Notes under the pieces: generated by a model | Database searches by the model: none | What the model saw: the letters and a program-made list of their open reading frames with translations, nothing else | Told to the model about the DNA's origin: nothing | In this document: piece after piece, positions 26,301 through 41,300 of the stretch | How the letters are laid out: each line of letters starts with the position of its first letter | How positions within the stretch are numbered: the stretch's first letter is position 1 | Origin: Apostichopus japonicus | Taxonomy: Eukaryota; Echinodermata; Holothuroidea; Aspidochirotida; Stichopodidae | Length of the DNA: 64,000 bases | NCBI RefSeq assembly: GCF_037975245.1 | Contig: NC_092575.1 | Span: 759,001-823,000, forward strand | Direction: 5' to 3' | Made by a program: the position numbers and the translations under genes

Positions 26301-29300
26301 TTTCAAAAGTTTACTCACTGTACACTAGGCACTAACCAGAAAAAATCACTATAAAACACCACTTCCACAACAGGCTATACACACACATACCTAACACCAT
26401 CCACCACAAACCTGCAATTCTACTTTACTGAAGGGCAGTATGATAATCACTGCAGTTTGACCAACTTCAAAGTTTTTACTCACACCTATGTAGCACCATT
26501 GTACACTAGACCTGCAATTCTACGACATGTCACTAACTGAAATTGGGGAAACTCCTGGATACAATTGCTATCCCAAGAGTGGAACTGACATACGAACACA
26601 ACATAATAAATCATAACAATTTGCAAAGCCAAGCATTAATTATCAGTGTTGTAAATAATGCTGTGTCTTTCTACTCGCATCACTCCTATCCATTTTGATA
26701 TTTATTTACATATATACAGTGTATATATTACATTACAGCATTTGCATACAGTAGTTTTGTTTAGCCCATGATACCTAAAGTACACAACTGGCACAACTTA
26801 AATGATTTATGTGTAGTCTATGGTCAAGTTTCTGCAATAATACTGACATAGGCGCCAACATACTGAGTGAGGATTTCTTCCAAATTATTACATAATTTAT
26901 GGCATCGAGGACTGAAAACATCCGTTGACGAGGTTAAACGAGACTTAGGATGTAGTAGTAGCGTAGAATATTGAATCATACACAGAGTAACTAGTGTGTG
27001 CACTACTGTCTACAGAACTAGAACCATCTAATGAAGACAGCTCCTCCCTCCAGCAGAGAGACGAGATGGAGTTTCGAGAGTTAATCAATGTCTTGGAGCA
27101 GGGAGATGCGACAGAGTTTGATGTAAACTGTACAACTTGATCTAGAAGCCTCCCATAACAAGAATTGCTGTACAAGAGAGGCTTGATTCGATACGCATGG
27201 ATGTTTCATGCTCGAGATGTCTTGTGACGAAGAAGACGCTACCTCATATTGATGGCAGAAAAATATATTCTTGATATGCTGGGAGGCTTTAAGGGGAGGA
27301 TGGTCATTTATTGATCTTTGAAGAATTTTACTGGATCGGGCAATCAAACGAAGATGGATGTGTAGCTATGAAATCATAGTATGAATGTTAAAGGTCTCTG
27401 CCCACATACACTATACATACAGTACTAAGGCCACTGGAGATAGCAAAAACATTGTAAAATTTAGTATGTTAAGAGATTCCCTGCTTGGATGATGAGCATT
27501 TTAATAAATAAATTACATTAATGCTTATTATGATGTAGTTATGCTCATCACTACCACTTGGACTGTCATATGTCTTCATCTTATGATCAGGTGTCTCAAT
27601 ACATGTTCTCAAGTACAGAGAGAGGTGAGGGAGAGGTGAGATGAGGGAGAGATGAGGTGAGATGAGGGAGATGTGATTAACAAGGTGAAATCAACTTGCC
27701 ACAGTTGATCAATGTTTTATCATACTACATTCTCAACATTACAAACAGCAGCTGAAGATCATTGAGCTCATAGTATATCCTAGCATCTTTTCACACAACA
27801 CTTGAAAGAAAAAATAAGGAAGTTTTAAGACACAAGCAACAATTCATTTGTTGAAAAGCAAACCATGAATCTGTATATTTCCCAGGGTCATAGTAAGCTC
27901 CATCAAACCACTGATCTAATAAACTGCTACTCATGGCTTCTCATACATCATTGTACATGATGTACAGCACCAAGGCTTCAGCCATAGACCCAACCAACTA
28001 CTGTACCAATGTTACATGAACCACCGCCTCCCAGACACACCTGTTACTCTAGAGAGAGGGGGTGGGGGGATGGGGGTGGAGGAGATACAAACCAGACTTC
28101 ACAAGATAATGAGAGGAAATGAAATGCTTAAAACAGATGACATCATTCTATATATAATGCTGTCAATCACAGAAGATGTTTTCAGACTGTCTTCCCTGAT
28201 TGTGTATTGAACTTCTTCCTGTATAGTAGATCTTTGTTTGCTCAAGTCCCTGCAGTGCACAATATGCCAAATTAGCTATAAACCCCTGAATGATGCCAGT
28301 GCACAATATGCCAAATTAGCTATGAACCACTGCATGATGCTATATAGCTATGAACCCTTCAAAGCTTCCACCCACTATACTAATTGTGATATATTTTTAT
28401 TTATAGTACAGCAAAAGCAAATTGGGAATTAATGAGCCTGCTTACTATGCCAACCTGTTGCAAATATTTATCCCTCAAAGAAAGCTACAGTCTGTTAAGT
28501 TACGAGAGGCACAAGAGATCGTGACTTGCAATTATAGGGATAATAACAGCAGATAAGTCTAATTGAGTTTTTCAAGTTGTACGGAAAGCAATGGGGCTCT
28601 CATTTGAATTACCAATTCTTGAAGTGCAATACGGATTGGAAACCTGGTCACGTACAGTAAGGTCATATCAGACACAGTAACACATGTAGAAGGATAAAGG
28701 TACACACACACACAAGAAAAAAAGAAACAAAATAACCTTAAGACTGTGTAAGTATTAACAAGTGTCACCAAGGGAACATTACCACTAATTTACAGCAATG
28801 ACTGGTAAATTCAAGACATTCACAATAAATACATAAATAATCAGCAGTTATTTTTATGATGCTTAAGCGACCACAAAATGTAGGAGAAGCCCACAAGGGC
28901 TTATAGATTACAACTTAAACGTCGGGTGGCTTCCAATTAAACATTTTAAACCAAGTTTGGAATCTTATTCAATTTAGAAAGTCAATCACAATGGTGTGAA
29001 ATTTAGTAAAATAACCAAAGAATCTAACGTTAGGTAGATGTGGGACTTGTGAGAATTCTTCCGGGAAGAAAAATAATGAAAATGTTCAACAAAATCATTT
29101 CAAGGGCAGTCATTTGCATTGGTTGAAGATTTATGCCATCACAGGTCTGCTGTTTGTGTGTCTTGAATTTACTAAGGTCATTAACAAATATAATAACCTT
29201 TTGTAAGCATTTTTGTGTATGTTTAGCCATGTATGTTAATTTCTCAGGCATACAAGGAGAAAATGATGGCATGATAATGATTCTCCTAACATTTTAATCC

Positions 29301-32300
29301 TGTGAACATCCTGGGGATTTGTTTTTCAGGATAGTAAGCACTCATGAAAGAAAATTTGTCTACCTGTTTATATATATAATCTCTACCCCTGGAAAATTTG
29401 TAATGTGTTGCACCATCTAAGCACATCAAAGTTAGAGAAAACAGGAAGATTTACCTACAACATCAATGACACTCGATGACTAAACCACTCAAAAAGAAAA
29501 CCACCAGCAACAATATGAAACTTAACGCACAATGAGCATTAAATGAAAAAAAAAACACCAACAAATTTAGCAGGGGGCCATGTAACACAAATACACCAAA
29601 ACTGTACCTGTTCATAGGTAGTCCTCCCTCGGGAAGCAAGTGATACATGGAATGTAGTGAGACCAAAGACAGGAAGAAAGGTTAGTCCACAGACACACAA
29701 TATGACAATACTGACAGAAGATGGTGAAGGTCATTTATGAATAAATTAATCATGAAGAAAGATATGATGTGACTTTAGTGTAAACAGTTATTAAGTGGAT
29801 TAGAAGAGGCATTCCATGTTGATTTAGAGAATGTTTTGATACTGTACAAATGATAAAATCCAGTAAAAATGCAGTAAATAAGATTCGACAATGAACCATT
29901 ACATTATACTTGAAGGTAAAGCCCGAAATTTGGAAACTTGATATTTGCTGCATGTATACATACAGTACAACTGCCTAAACATTACATCTGTGACAACAGT
30001 TCAAGACGAAAAGGAACCATGAAGTACTAGCTAAAAAGCATTCATTTAGTGGGAAAAGAAAAAAGATTGACTAAATTTCATACATGTTTATCTTTATTTT
30101 GATAAATACTTTAGGCAGCTTGTTAAAATAGCTAACACTTGCCCAATAAAGTCAAACAACATATTTCTATACTGTACACATACTACGGTATACTACTGTA
30201 TACTAAAACTCCACATCCGCAGGAAAGGGTTATCAATTTCTAGTCTATCGTTAAGAGTATCATATGAAAGCTAGCTATGCACAACATCATACAAATTGAG
30301 CATGGAAGAAAGGTGTTCATTTCAAAATTACAGCTATGTAGCTATGAGTTGCCTTTTACACAAATAACATCATGTAGTTTGGGATTAAGGAAAGTTGTAG
30401 CTTACAGATCATACTTCGGAAAAATTCTCCCAAAATAATTACGAGACTAAGTTTTCTATGAATACTGTGCATGAATGTTTAAAATTCTTCGATATAGATG
30501 GAAAGTACATCACAAATAGCTATTCCAAGCCCAATTGCTTCAATAATCAGCACTGATATTTCATCACAAAATTCTTCTGACAATTACTTGACAGCACCTT
30601 AACTAACTTTGTCACCTCAATAACAAAATTAATGATATGCAAAGATATTTCTGGCAAATCCAATCGTATGAATACTACGCAAGTTGCAAAGCAGCGCTAC
30701 TGAATTGCTACTGAGGAGGTTAAACATTAATCTCTTTGAGCTCTCCTTGCTTTGGCAGTTCTGATGTCTCAAAGGGTCAACAGCACCAAACAGTTGAAAT
30801 GGATTGTAATTTGAGCAGAGACGAGAAAGAAGCTCATTCATGACAAACGCAACTCGATGCTAAAGCGAAAGCCCTTTTGAATAACTTGACGTATTTCTAT
30901 GAGATGAGTTGCGAGGATCAACATTATAAAGACGAGAGCAGACTGCTGGGAAACGCTGCCAGAGATGGAAAACAGAGCTATTGTGTGTTTGCCGAGCAGT
31001 AACTGAATATATCATAAACTAGATTATGGATGTACTTGGCATTTGCAGTCTATGATATTTATCCACACCCGGCTGTCCTACAGGAAAAATAGTAGTTAAT
31101 GACTTGGAATGATTTCTGTTTATTCAGAACTCATTAGATGGCATTTAATGAACTATTACCTCTAAGTCTGAGTTATCATGAAAACCACAAAAAATTAATT
31201 CACCTTCATTAAGTAAACTGTTCTCTTGATACATAGTTGGCAAACATGTCAGCCAAATATTTATTGTGGCTGATGTAATATTTAATCATTCGTAAGTTAA
31301 TTATTCACTGAATGAAATAATTGACTGAATTCTTCTAAGGAATGGGATAGTTTCGGAACAGATATTTCTCTATATGACCAAGTCACGTTGTGTGCGGAAG
31401 TCAACACTGTTCAACCACCATAAACTGTGTTAAAGACAGCTATAATGACATATTATTTAGTTAAAGTTACACTGCATGCATAGCAATACCCAGAGTTGTG
31501 ATAATACTGTAGCTAAGAGTTTAATTAAATATTTATGTAAACTAAATGTTTTGCACTTACAAAAGCTTCTACATTTACTTTTGAATCTTTAGCATTGCAA
31601 CAGACAGTCTTTTAGTACGTCATGCATTGTAGAACACTTCAATAAATTCATGCACTGTTAAAGTTTAAGACGCAAATATCTGACGCAATGTCGAGTTGGG
31701 GAGCCTGTGGGCATAATAAATTTTCTAGAGAAAAGATTGTAACGGAAATGAACGAAGTAGCTACTTACTGCCCACTGTTATGTCACAAAATTCTAGGAAA
31801 CTCAGATATTTGTTTTGTGCGCTTAATTGATTGGTATACTGTTTCATCACCAATTACAAATAACAACTATAGAGAAGTACTGAACATGTATCCAAACAAA
31901 CAGATTGGAAGTTAATGAAATATCATTTGCAGTTCGAATGAAAGTACTTTTATCGGCGACAAAATAATAGACTCGGCAATCATCAACAAAGCTGTCTGGC
32001 AAATTTGAAATACTAAAGGTCACTTGGGATGGAGTCAAAGTAATTGGAAAGAAATGAAAATCAATATGTTTACGCAAGGGATTTAATATCCATCAAAGGC
32101 TTCATTGTAACACAACTGAGGCTACAAATTAATGCCGGAGATAGATAAATATATATTGATGGATGGTCAAAGACTCACCTGGCTTTGTGGTTTATTTTTT
32201 TTGTCTAGTTATGGTTCCACTTTACAACTAATCCCTCTAAGGACAAGGAGAATGGTAGCATAAACAAAGCAAGTTCAGCACAAGAAATTAAAAATACCAA

Positions 32301-35300
32301 AGTGGTAAGAGGGGGGGAAGGATGGGGGGGAGGGGCAGTGAAGAAATGTGCAGAGAGGTCAAAGTAATTCTCTCTCAGTTACAGTAAAAGTATTTTCATT
32401 TTGTCTTTCTGATAATTTTCCTTTAGATGTGACATCTTAATCAACATTTGATCAGGGATAAATTGAATTTTCATTACATAAGACATGTTAATCACTGTCT
32501 ATGCTCTCCATGATCCACCTATATCAAAGTTCCAGCTTAATTCAGTAGGTACTCCTTTATTTAATAGTCTAGCTTTCACCTTTATCAAAGTTCCAGCTGA
32601 ATTCAGAAGGTACTCCTTCATTTAATAGTTAAGCTTTCACCTTTATCAAAGTTCTAGCTGAATTCAGTAGGTACTCCTTTATTTAATAGCTTTCAATGAA
32701 CAGGTTGTGTTGCTTTCTGAGTTCATTCAATTCATCGTTTGTTTATCAAGCACACGTCATCTTTCAATGCCATAACTGTAAATACTGTTTGAAAGCTGGA
32801 AATGTCAGAGGTAAATAAAAGTAAGAAAAACATTAAAATTCCAGACATATATCAGGCTTGTCGTGGCAGTTTGCACCCAATGTGTCAAGTGCTTCCCATC
32901 AAGAAGGCTACACAAAAAATGTAGGAATATAGGTTTTGCTGATCAATAGGTACCATATGTTTTGTTCACTTTAAAGGCTTACTGGTTAATTTTTTTTTTA
33001 TTGTTAAATATTTATATGAGGGATTGGTAGCCTATACAGTACAAACACCTTATACAGCAACTTAAGAAATGTTAATTGTACAGTACATCTACCCAATGAA
33101 GCATGGTAGTCTTTCAGTGTTAAACGTACAACACAATGTAAAGAAATATGTTTGGTGTTTGGTGATTCTTGGTTAACTCATATTGTTAATTTCTGTCCAG
33201 AATACAGTGTAAATATAATGAATTTTTACATCGGCCGCACAAAATGTAAATATCATATATAGTGCTAGCTTAACTGAATGTTCTCTAACTGTAAAAAGAT
33301 ATCTCGATGATATTCTGATTAAATGTGGGGCAACTCATTCTCAGAAGACAACTCCAGTACTTACAGGTACAATAAGGATTCCTCTTACAACTTTGCTTTG
33401 CTGTTCATTGTATCAGATCTTCTCGTCATGTCCTTGCAATGATATTAAATCTAGCAATCCCTACGCAGTGCTCTCCATCTCCTTCTGCCAACCATTACAT
33501 AAAGTCCATGTCCATTTACATTTTCAACTGTACTTTAAGCTACATCAAATTAAGCCTAACCCCCACCTGTCAAGCCTATGCTATCTTCCACATCAAAATC
33601 TATCCTACACAATACTGCTCAGAATGCTCTTAAGATAAAAGTAAATTTGGGTAATGCCAACCATCTCAACCATGAAAAACACACACACAGAGGCTCACTA
33701 AAGGTATGCTGAATTAAGCATTGACAGTATTCCCAGAAACGTAATTAAGTACCAACAACTTAGAGGGAGAATGTGTTTAGGAGTAGTCTGTCAGCGAGAC
33801 AAATCGTAAGAGTTTACAAGAATAAAATAACACAAGAGAGAGACACGGTCTTCTGTATGCACGCGATAAAATAACTTACAAATGCTAAAATATTACGACA
33901 GGATATCAACTGATGAATGAGGAACAGAAATCTAAGATACAACAAACAGCCATTTGACTGCTGCAGCACTATAGGATTCAATCTAGCCATCTCAAGTAAA
34001 CAAGTTCTGTTGTCATTTCTATTTAAATGGATACACTATTAACTATCACCGTATTCTTTGATAGACTTGTTAGCCAGCAGCTATTGTACTTCACAGAGAT
34101 TGGATCGGGATCGGGCACTACATGCATTCAATGAATACCACAAACTAGCAGTGAACAGATTGCGATACAAATACCGCTCTTTATAAACAGATTAAGTCTA
34201 AATGAACAGATATCTTAGCTTTTTTCAATTCTTTACAAGCATAAAAGTATGTAACAAAAGCAAAACTGACTAAGATATGATCACCAATTTTGAACTAGAA
34301 GGAATTCCTTGGCTAGTGTGGGATTCCAATCTGTGACCTCAACTATTTGTCATTCTTGTGCTCTATTAACTGGGCTATCCAGCTCTGGACATAAAATTTG
34401 ACAAATGTCTTAACTTTTAATTCTAGCTTGTCTAAAACCAGGGGGACTGCCCTCAACCCATTCTCCTATAAACAATTGAATTGAATAGCACAGACTAAGA
34501 CATACTTGAACAGAAAATATTGGATATGAAATCACAAATGACTATCCAAGTGTTAAGGTGGGTAAGGAACCTTAGACATCTATAGATATACCTTAAGGAA
34601 CCTTAGACATGAAGGAACATTAAGTAATCTTAGACATAGATAAACGACTTTCAAACAATCTCAAGTCTCAGATGAACTGTCATATTACATGTATTATCAT
34701 TGATACTCAAGAGTAAGAAGATATCTTTAGAGTGACCGAAGAAGAGTGTCAAATAACTAAAGAGGACAGATAATCAATCAAACTTGATGTAACTGGTGTA
34801 AAGGATACGTTATAATAGTTCGATGATCTCCCATTGATTTGTCTCTACCCTGCCAGAGCACATAGAGCAAGCAGAGCACAAACACCGATATCATGTGCAA
34901 TGTTAACGAAAGAAGGAAGATGAAGAAATAGCGGTAGTTTCGTCGACCAACACAGTTGTTGACCCAAGGGCAGTGATGGTCAAATTTCTGCAGGAGAGAG
35001 AAACGACAAAGAATTAGTAAACAATAGTCACGAACATGAACAAAATGAAATATAATGTATTTTATACATTGTATACGATATAAATGCATAATATACATTG
35101 TATACTATATATAACGATACCATACATTGTACTGTATACTACTGTATATAAATGTATACTATACTTTGCATATTATATATAATGTATACTATACATTGTA
35201 TGCCATATACAGTATAATGTATACTATACATTAGCTGATGACCCTTTCATTATAATGTTCCACTTCTGACTAGGTTGTATCAAGTTTCTTGAGCAACTTA

Positions 35301-38300
35301 CTGAACAAAATTCTTCCTTTTGAAGCCTAACATCTCACTTTAAACCAAAAGTTAGCAGCCTCAGTAATTAATGACAAGAAACCACAGCTTCAGAGCCAAA
35401 GTACTATAAGCTAATGCTATGATGGAGTAGGATCTAGGCTAAGTAATCATGTTTGGAATCTTGAGCAACAGAGCCAACAACATGCTGCACTACTGTACAT
35501 GTTACTACTAACTACTAAGGCTTACTGGATAGATCGATCAACATTGACATACCTCTATACACGTATTACACACACTACAATGTGAACATCTTGGCGGTCT
35601 GTAAAACCTGCAGGTTGAACACCATTTCATCCTGACTTGGATGCCTTTAATTTCTACTGTCTTGTAAAGAGGAGCACGGAAATCATCATCCCGATCCTCG
35701 TCGCCTTGGGCTGAAAAAATGACAAGGAGAACAAAGAGAAATATGAATAACCAAAAGGAATCTGTGTTTATTATCTACGGTACTGTACTATACATTTGTG
35801 ACTATGGTATTAGAGCACTGCTTCGTATTGTAGAATTCACGAGAGCGCTCAAGTTGTGGGAGACAGGTAAGCGAGGTACGAAGTAAAAAGTGTAGTACTG
35901 ATAAATCAGCATCAACCAAAAGCTTAATACAGTATATCTTTTGTGACCACTACCCAGCAATCTTACCAAACCTACCAAAAGTTACTCAAAAATAGTTCCA
36001 CAAATTTTCTTAACAAGTTGAAGGATAATAAGTGAAGATCTCATTCAATCATCCTTAAATTTTTGTTTCCCTGGTTTTCATATCATAACCATCTAAAAAA
36101 AAAAGGTTCTGCCTTCCTCTCTCAACGAGTCATTCCAGTGAACTACTTTGTTACTAGATGATTTTTTAAGGATCAAATATCCCTTGAAACATTCAACAAA
36201 ACGTAGATCTTGTTTAACGTGTGACAGCGTTTTCAATTCACTTTCTTAATACAGTATGACAAACTTTGTTCAACCATAAGGAGACTTATACAGTACTGTA
36301 CATAAATACATTCCTCCTCATTTATATTCAGACAGCTCAGCTAAGCTCATCATGCCTTTCCAATGTGATCAGACAGTTTTTCTTCTTTTTTGCGGAGCAA
36401 AAGGAAGTCTTGTGTAACAATAAACAGAACACCAGTTGTTTTCGTGTCTTCTTTGTAATTTATAGTTTTGGTTTGATAGTACAGTACTTAAAGTTTGATA
36501 ATGTGCAGTACATGGATAATAATGATGCAAGCTACAGTACAGTACAAGACAGTATCTTGTGCTGTACACTATTAACTATCAAGTATATTGGTCCAGCAGA
36601 CATAAGCACAGTATAGTCATACAGATTAATACACATCAGGTAACGGCTTACAGTATATGATAGTACCACAGGTCTGTTGATTTGTCTGCTGCGTTATTAA
36701 CATTACACAACTTCAGCATCATTCAAGTTACCTACATTCTGTTGTATTCTAATGCAAGCTACAGTACAAGACTTTATCTTGTGCTGTACACTGTAACTAT
36801 CAAAGTGTATTGGTCCAGCAGTCATAAGCACCGTATAGTAATACAGATTAATACACATCAGGAAACGGCTTATAATAGTACTGCAGGTCTGTTGTTTTGT
36901 CTGCTGTGTTATTAACAGTACACAAGTACAGCATCATTCAATCATTCAAGTTACCTACATTCTATTGTATTCTACTGAGTGACTAGTCGTTTTTCATATA
37001 TTGTACAACACTACAGTAATATTGCTACTTAAGGTAAAGGAGTGTCCTTTGTTGGTACAGTAATGTATACATTTTGGAATGTCAATCATGTGGCAAGTGG
37101 CTCCTCCCTTCTACAATACTGTAAGTGATATGAACAGAACTTGACAACCACTTCACCATCTATATACTTACATGCATAATCAATGAATTCATTAATAATT
37201 TACTCCAAAACTTCTTTTTTCGCCCACAAAGGTGATGTTGATAACTTTTGTTTGCAAGATGATACTGTACAGCACATGCCTAAGTTCCTCGTTCATGGAA
37301 CCAATTGCGTAGATTAACACGTAGTCAACGCATAATGTACCTACCAGGTACCATAAGTCCATAACTTGCCTAGATATTTCTTTATTTCAATGTAAACTTG
37401 GTGCAGTACAATCTGATTGAATGACATCCAATGGAAAATGAAACTGTTAAGAGTTCAAAAGAGATCAATGACTTTACAGTATCACTGTCATACATCAATT
37501 TGGCACAAGGCATGAAATAATTGACTTCATGAAGTACTGTGTAAAGAATGATGAGCAGTTTGCAAGTTCCAGTGAATGTCTGAAGCACTGTGGAAAGAAT
37601 GTAAATTTTGCCACTTCAGTTCTAAAGTACTTGCCCTCTGGTATACATACAGTACAGAGTACTCCCAGCGATAACAAATTCAGTTTGCTATAGTGTCTAC
37701 TGTCTTCACAAATTACTGTACCATCTACAGTACTTGTACAGTTCATTTAAAATAATTTAAAATATGTACAGGTGTCTTTAAATTCAATCATTTATCATTT
37801 CCCTAAATTACTGTACTATCTATAGTGCTTGTACAGTTCATTTAAAATAATTTAAAATATGTACAGGTGTCTTTAAATTCAATTATTTATCATTTCCCTA
37901 TACAATTTTGGATAGGAACTTAACAAATTATGTACTGTACATTTAAAGGCTGTAATATTACACTTAGCTCTTTTCAACAATTTAAATAAATTTTACTCTG
38001 TACACCACAGTATACTACAGTACTGTATGTTGTCCAAAGCACAGTGATTTTCAATTGACGAAAAGCTACAGTGAAAATGTACAGCCCAGGACACGAGTCT
38101 GAATATCTGCTAAAGATGAACTGCACTGTAAATAGACAGCCTTGTGATTCCATTCAATATTAATTTAGCATGTACTCTCCAATAACCCAGGAGCAATGTC
38201 CTTCGAACACTTATTAATTTGACATAATTTAAAGGTCTCTCTCTTCTAAGACATCTTGCTATGATATGGATATGCATGCATTATTTCTCAGCATTGGTCA

Positions 38301-41300
38301 AGTACCAATGGGTGTTGAGTGTACTGAAGCACTTGAAGGGTTCTATATGTACGTAATGTACTGTTCACAATACAGGCTGGTACAACACAGATATTGCTAT
38401 ACTTGTAGCTTTAGTTGCACACAAGCATGAGAACTCTAACTGTTTTTCATATCCTATTTATAAATATGTACTGTACTTTCATGTATTTATACTGGATTTT
38501 AATATTTAAACCTAAAACTTGAAAGTTTGAGGTTATTTTGAGAAGGAACTTTTTAAATTTGCTTTCAGGATAAGATAGACTATATACAGAGAATACAATA
38601 TTAAAATGCATATTGTGAATAAAAGGTACAGTACATGGAAATTATTTGAAACCAGCTAGAGAGATATGTGAGGATTAAAATAAATTTGTTTTAAATACAT
38701 ACAACCATGAAGTATTCCGTAGGGGATTAAGAGACGGTAAATTAGCACATGATGATTAGTCTCAGTACAATTAAAGATTTCCAGTACCATGCAAATATCT
38801 TCTGTACTACTGTATGTAGAAACATCCACATTGTGCATCCATAGTTAATCGGTTAATAAATGAATGAATGAATTAAGTCTCAACAGTTACTGGTTTAATT
38901 TCCAAACAATAGTAAAGCTGACAGGCAGCACATTAATTAGCACATGGTGCAATGCTAAAGTGAAAAACATTTTGCAGAGTGCATACTGTACTGTACATTG
39001 TATTCACATTGATCACTAAACATTCTAAACTGATTAAATGCACAGTCACTTCTCCTAAAAGTCAACATTATTTACACAATGATATTAAGTTTATTAACAT
39101 CAAGGAGCTTAAAGGTAAACTGCTCCCTGTTACCATGGAGATATTTACTATATCTGCATACATGTAACTGCACACAGTACCTACATTATAATGTTACATC
39201 ATTTACCACTAGAACTGTAGATGTTCGCGACAGATACAGCCACTGACATAATAATGTGCACAACTGGTGCATGCATACAGGATCTAACAGGCATGCATAC
39301 ATCTAGTCACACCTTGAGGCGCACTGGATCTGAAGATCATTCATTTACAGCACAGATCTCACGTTATGCTCATCCATTAGTACCTACCTTCTCACTGACA
39401 GGTCTACTGCAAATTTATAGAAGTTTCTCCCAGGTCAGCAATTATTATCTCACATTCTCAAGCATAATTAGAGCACATGCACCTTATGCGGTAATATACC
39501 GTACAGGGTACAATAGTAACAAATACATTGATAGCACGCAGAGAGAAAACTACTAGAACTCTAGAATTTAAAATGCTGGTGGCAGAATCATGTCAACTTA
39601 CTTTATGATAATAGAAGTATTAAGTTCAGAGGTACAATCAATCTGTGTGCTTACATAGAGGTATGTAGTACAGTACAATGTGTGAGAGAGGCACTTACAC
39701 TATAGTTGTAACCTACTATAAGCAACCTGGTGAAAGCTAATGTACATCCATTTCGTACACAATATCTTCAGGGTCTGAAAATCTTAAGGTGCTCCAATTT
39801 AAATTATAAAGTATTTTTCAATTTTATGTCTGAAGCAAACAGGTACAGTATGATGCACAGGAGATGCACATTAAAAATATGACTATTGTTTTTGTTTTTT
39901 TATCTCTGTTCATCACAATGCCAACATACTCTAGAAACATTTACTTGACTGTACATTCAGACTCTACAAAAGACGAAGAAGAATAAAAATCATAAAGAAA
40001 CTGGATCATTGCTTCAACTTTCATTTGGCTTTAACACTTAGTGCCATTATGTTCCAAGTGTTAAAGCAATTATCCATAACACAATAAAAAGACTACATTA
40101 TATAAAAAGAAAGTGAATCATCTACTTAGAGTTTCAAAATGTCAACATTTTTATATCCAGGACAAAACCTTGCCCCTGAACCAGAAGTCAGTTTAAAGTG
40201 CTATGGATTATATCTACAGTAGAAAAAATTAAATGCTTCCCTCATACTGTAGCTACTGTACATGCAGTGGTAATAAGCTTTTCAATTTTGGCTCAAATAT
40301 ATTTTATACTTGTAGATACAGTACTTTTGTAGTAATACATCACAGTTGCAGGCAAAGCTCTTAAAATCCAGTCTATTTAGTTGGCAGTTTTCATTGAAGC
40401 CTTCAGGTACTCTTGATGGTAAGTGGAAAATTATCCAGCACACAGTGTGAACCTGGCTAGAAATACTGTAGTGTGGAGTTCTATGCATATATACAGTAAT
40501 AAGTATGTATTGTAGGTACAGTAGATTAGATGTGTACAGAGTAAGTACTACAGAATTGAGTAATGTATGGCTATTTTGTACTAATACTGTATATCATTCC
40601 AAGAAAGCAGATTATAAGCCAATTTTTGATAAAACTTTCATAAATTTATATTTATATTTCTAAAAGAGAACTCTTCTGGCTTTCTTACCATATTATTCCC
40701 GTGTTTGTATTCAGTATGAATACCAAATGATTAAATATTTAAAAAAGTTTAAAAAAACAAAATATCAACGACATAGTTCAGGATAATGTATTGATGAATA
40801 CTGATTTCCAGGTTTTCCACAATTTGCGGAAAACTGGAGGTGCTTTGTGATTTGTGATTTCAAAATGATTACTGAAGTTATTTTTAAGTAATTGGAAACC
40901 AATTTTTAATTAAAGAGTTCATTATTTAGTAAACTTTGCTTTTGTGATTATATCGGTAAATTTTCGTGACTTTTTCCATTTAGGATTGAGTGCCATCATC
41001 ACAAATTTGTGACCAGAAATTTGCATCGCAAAACATGAGATGCATTCGTGAAGGTGGTAAGTAGCAATTGCTCCATTTTGCTTCGCATTTTGCGATGGGA
41101 TACCGGGGAAACGAGCCCTGCACATGTGAAGTGTGCATAGCAAGCAGGGTTATGCAATGTAACTTGTGACATGTTAGGCTACTATAATTTGTGTTAATAC
41201 ACCATGTCATGTACAGTAATCATGTCACGTACATTAATCCCAAAACAAGGTTAGGTAGAAGAGGAGAGTGCAGAAGTTGACTGGAGACAGGTGAGAGAGG

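Larger units (their letters stand above)
26013..34808 (-). other. Intron 4, 8.8 kb, several repeats
   Basis: The largest intron. It holds a diverged duplication at about 26262-26530, a GA-rich stretch at 27618-27672 (GAGAGGTGAG-like units), a 44-bp repeat at 28253-28345, a truncated SINE at 28826-28990, a 61-bp repeat at 32519-32695 and a tRNA-like SINE relic at 34308-34392. Open frames at 26945-27347 and 30629-30841 lack splice or domain support. Confidence 0.7.
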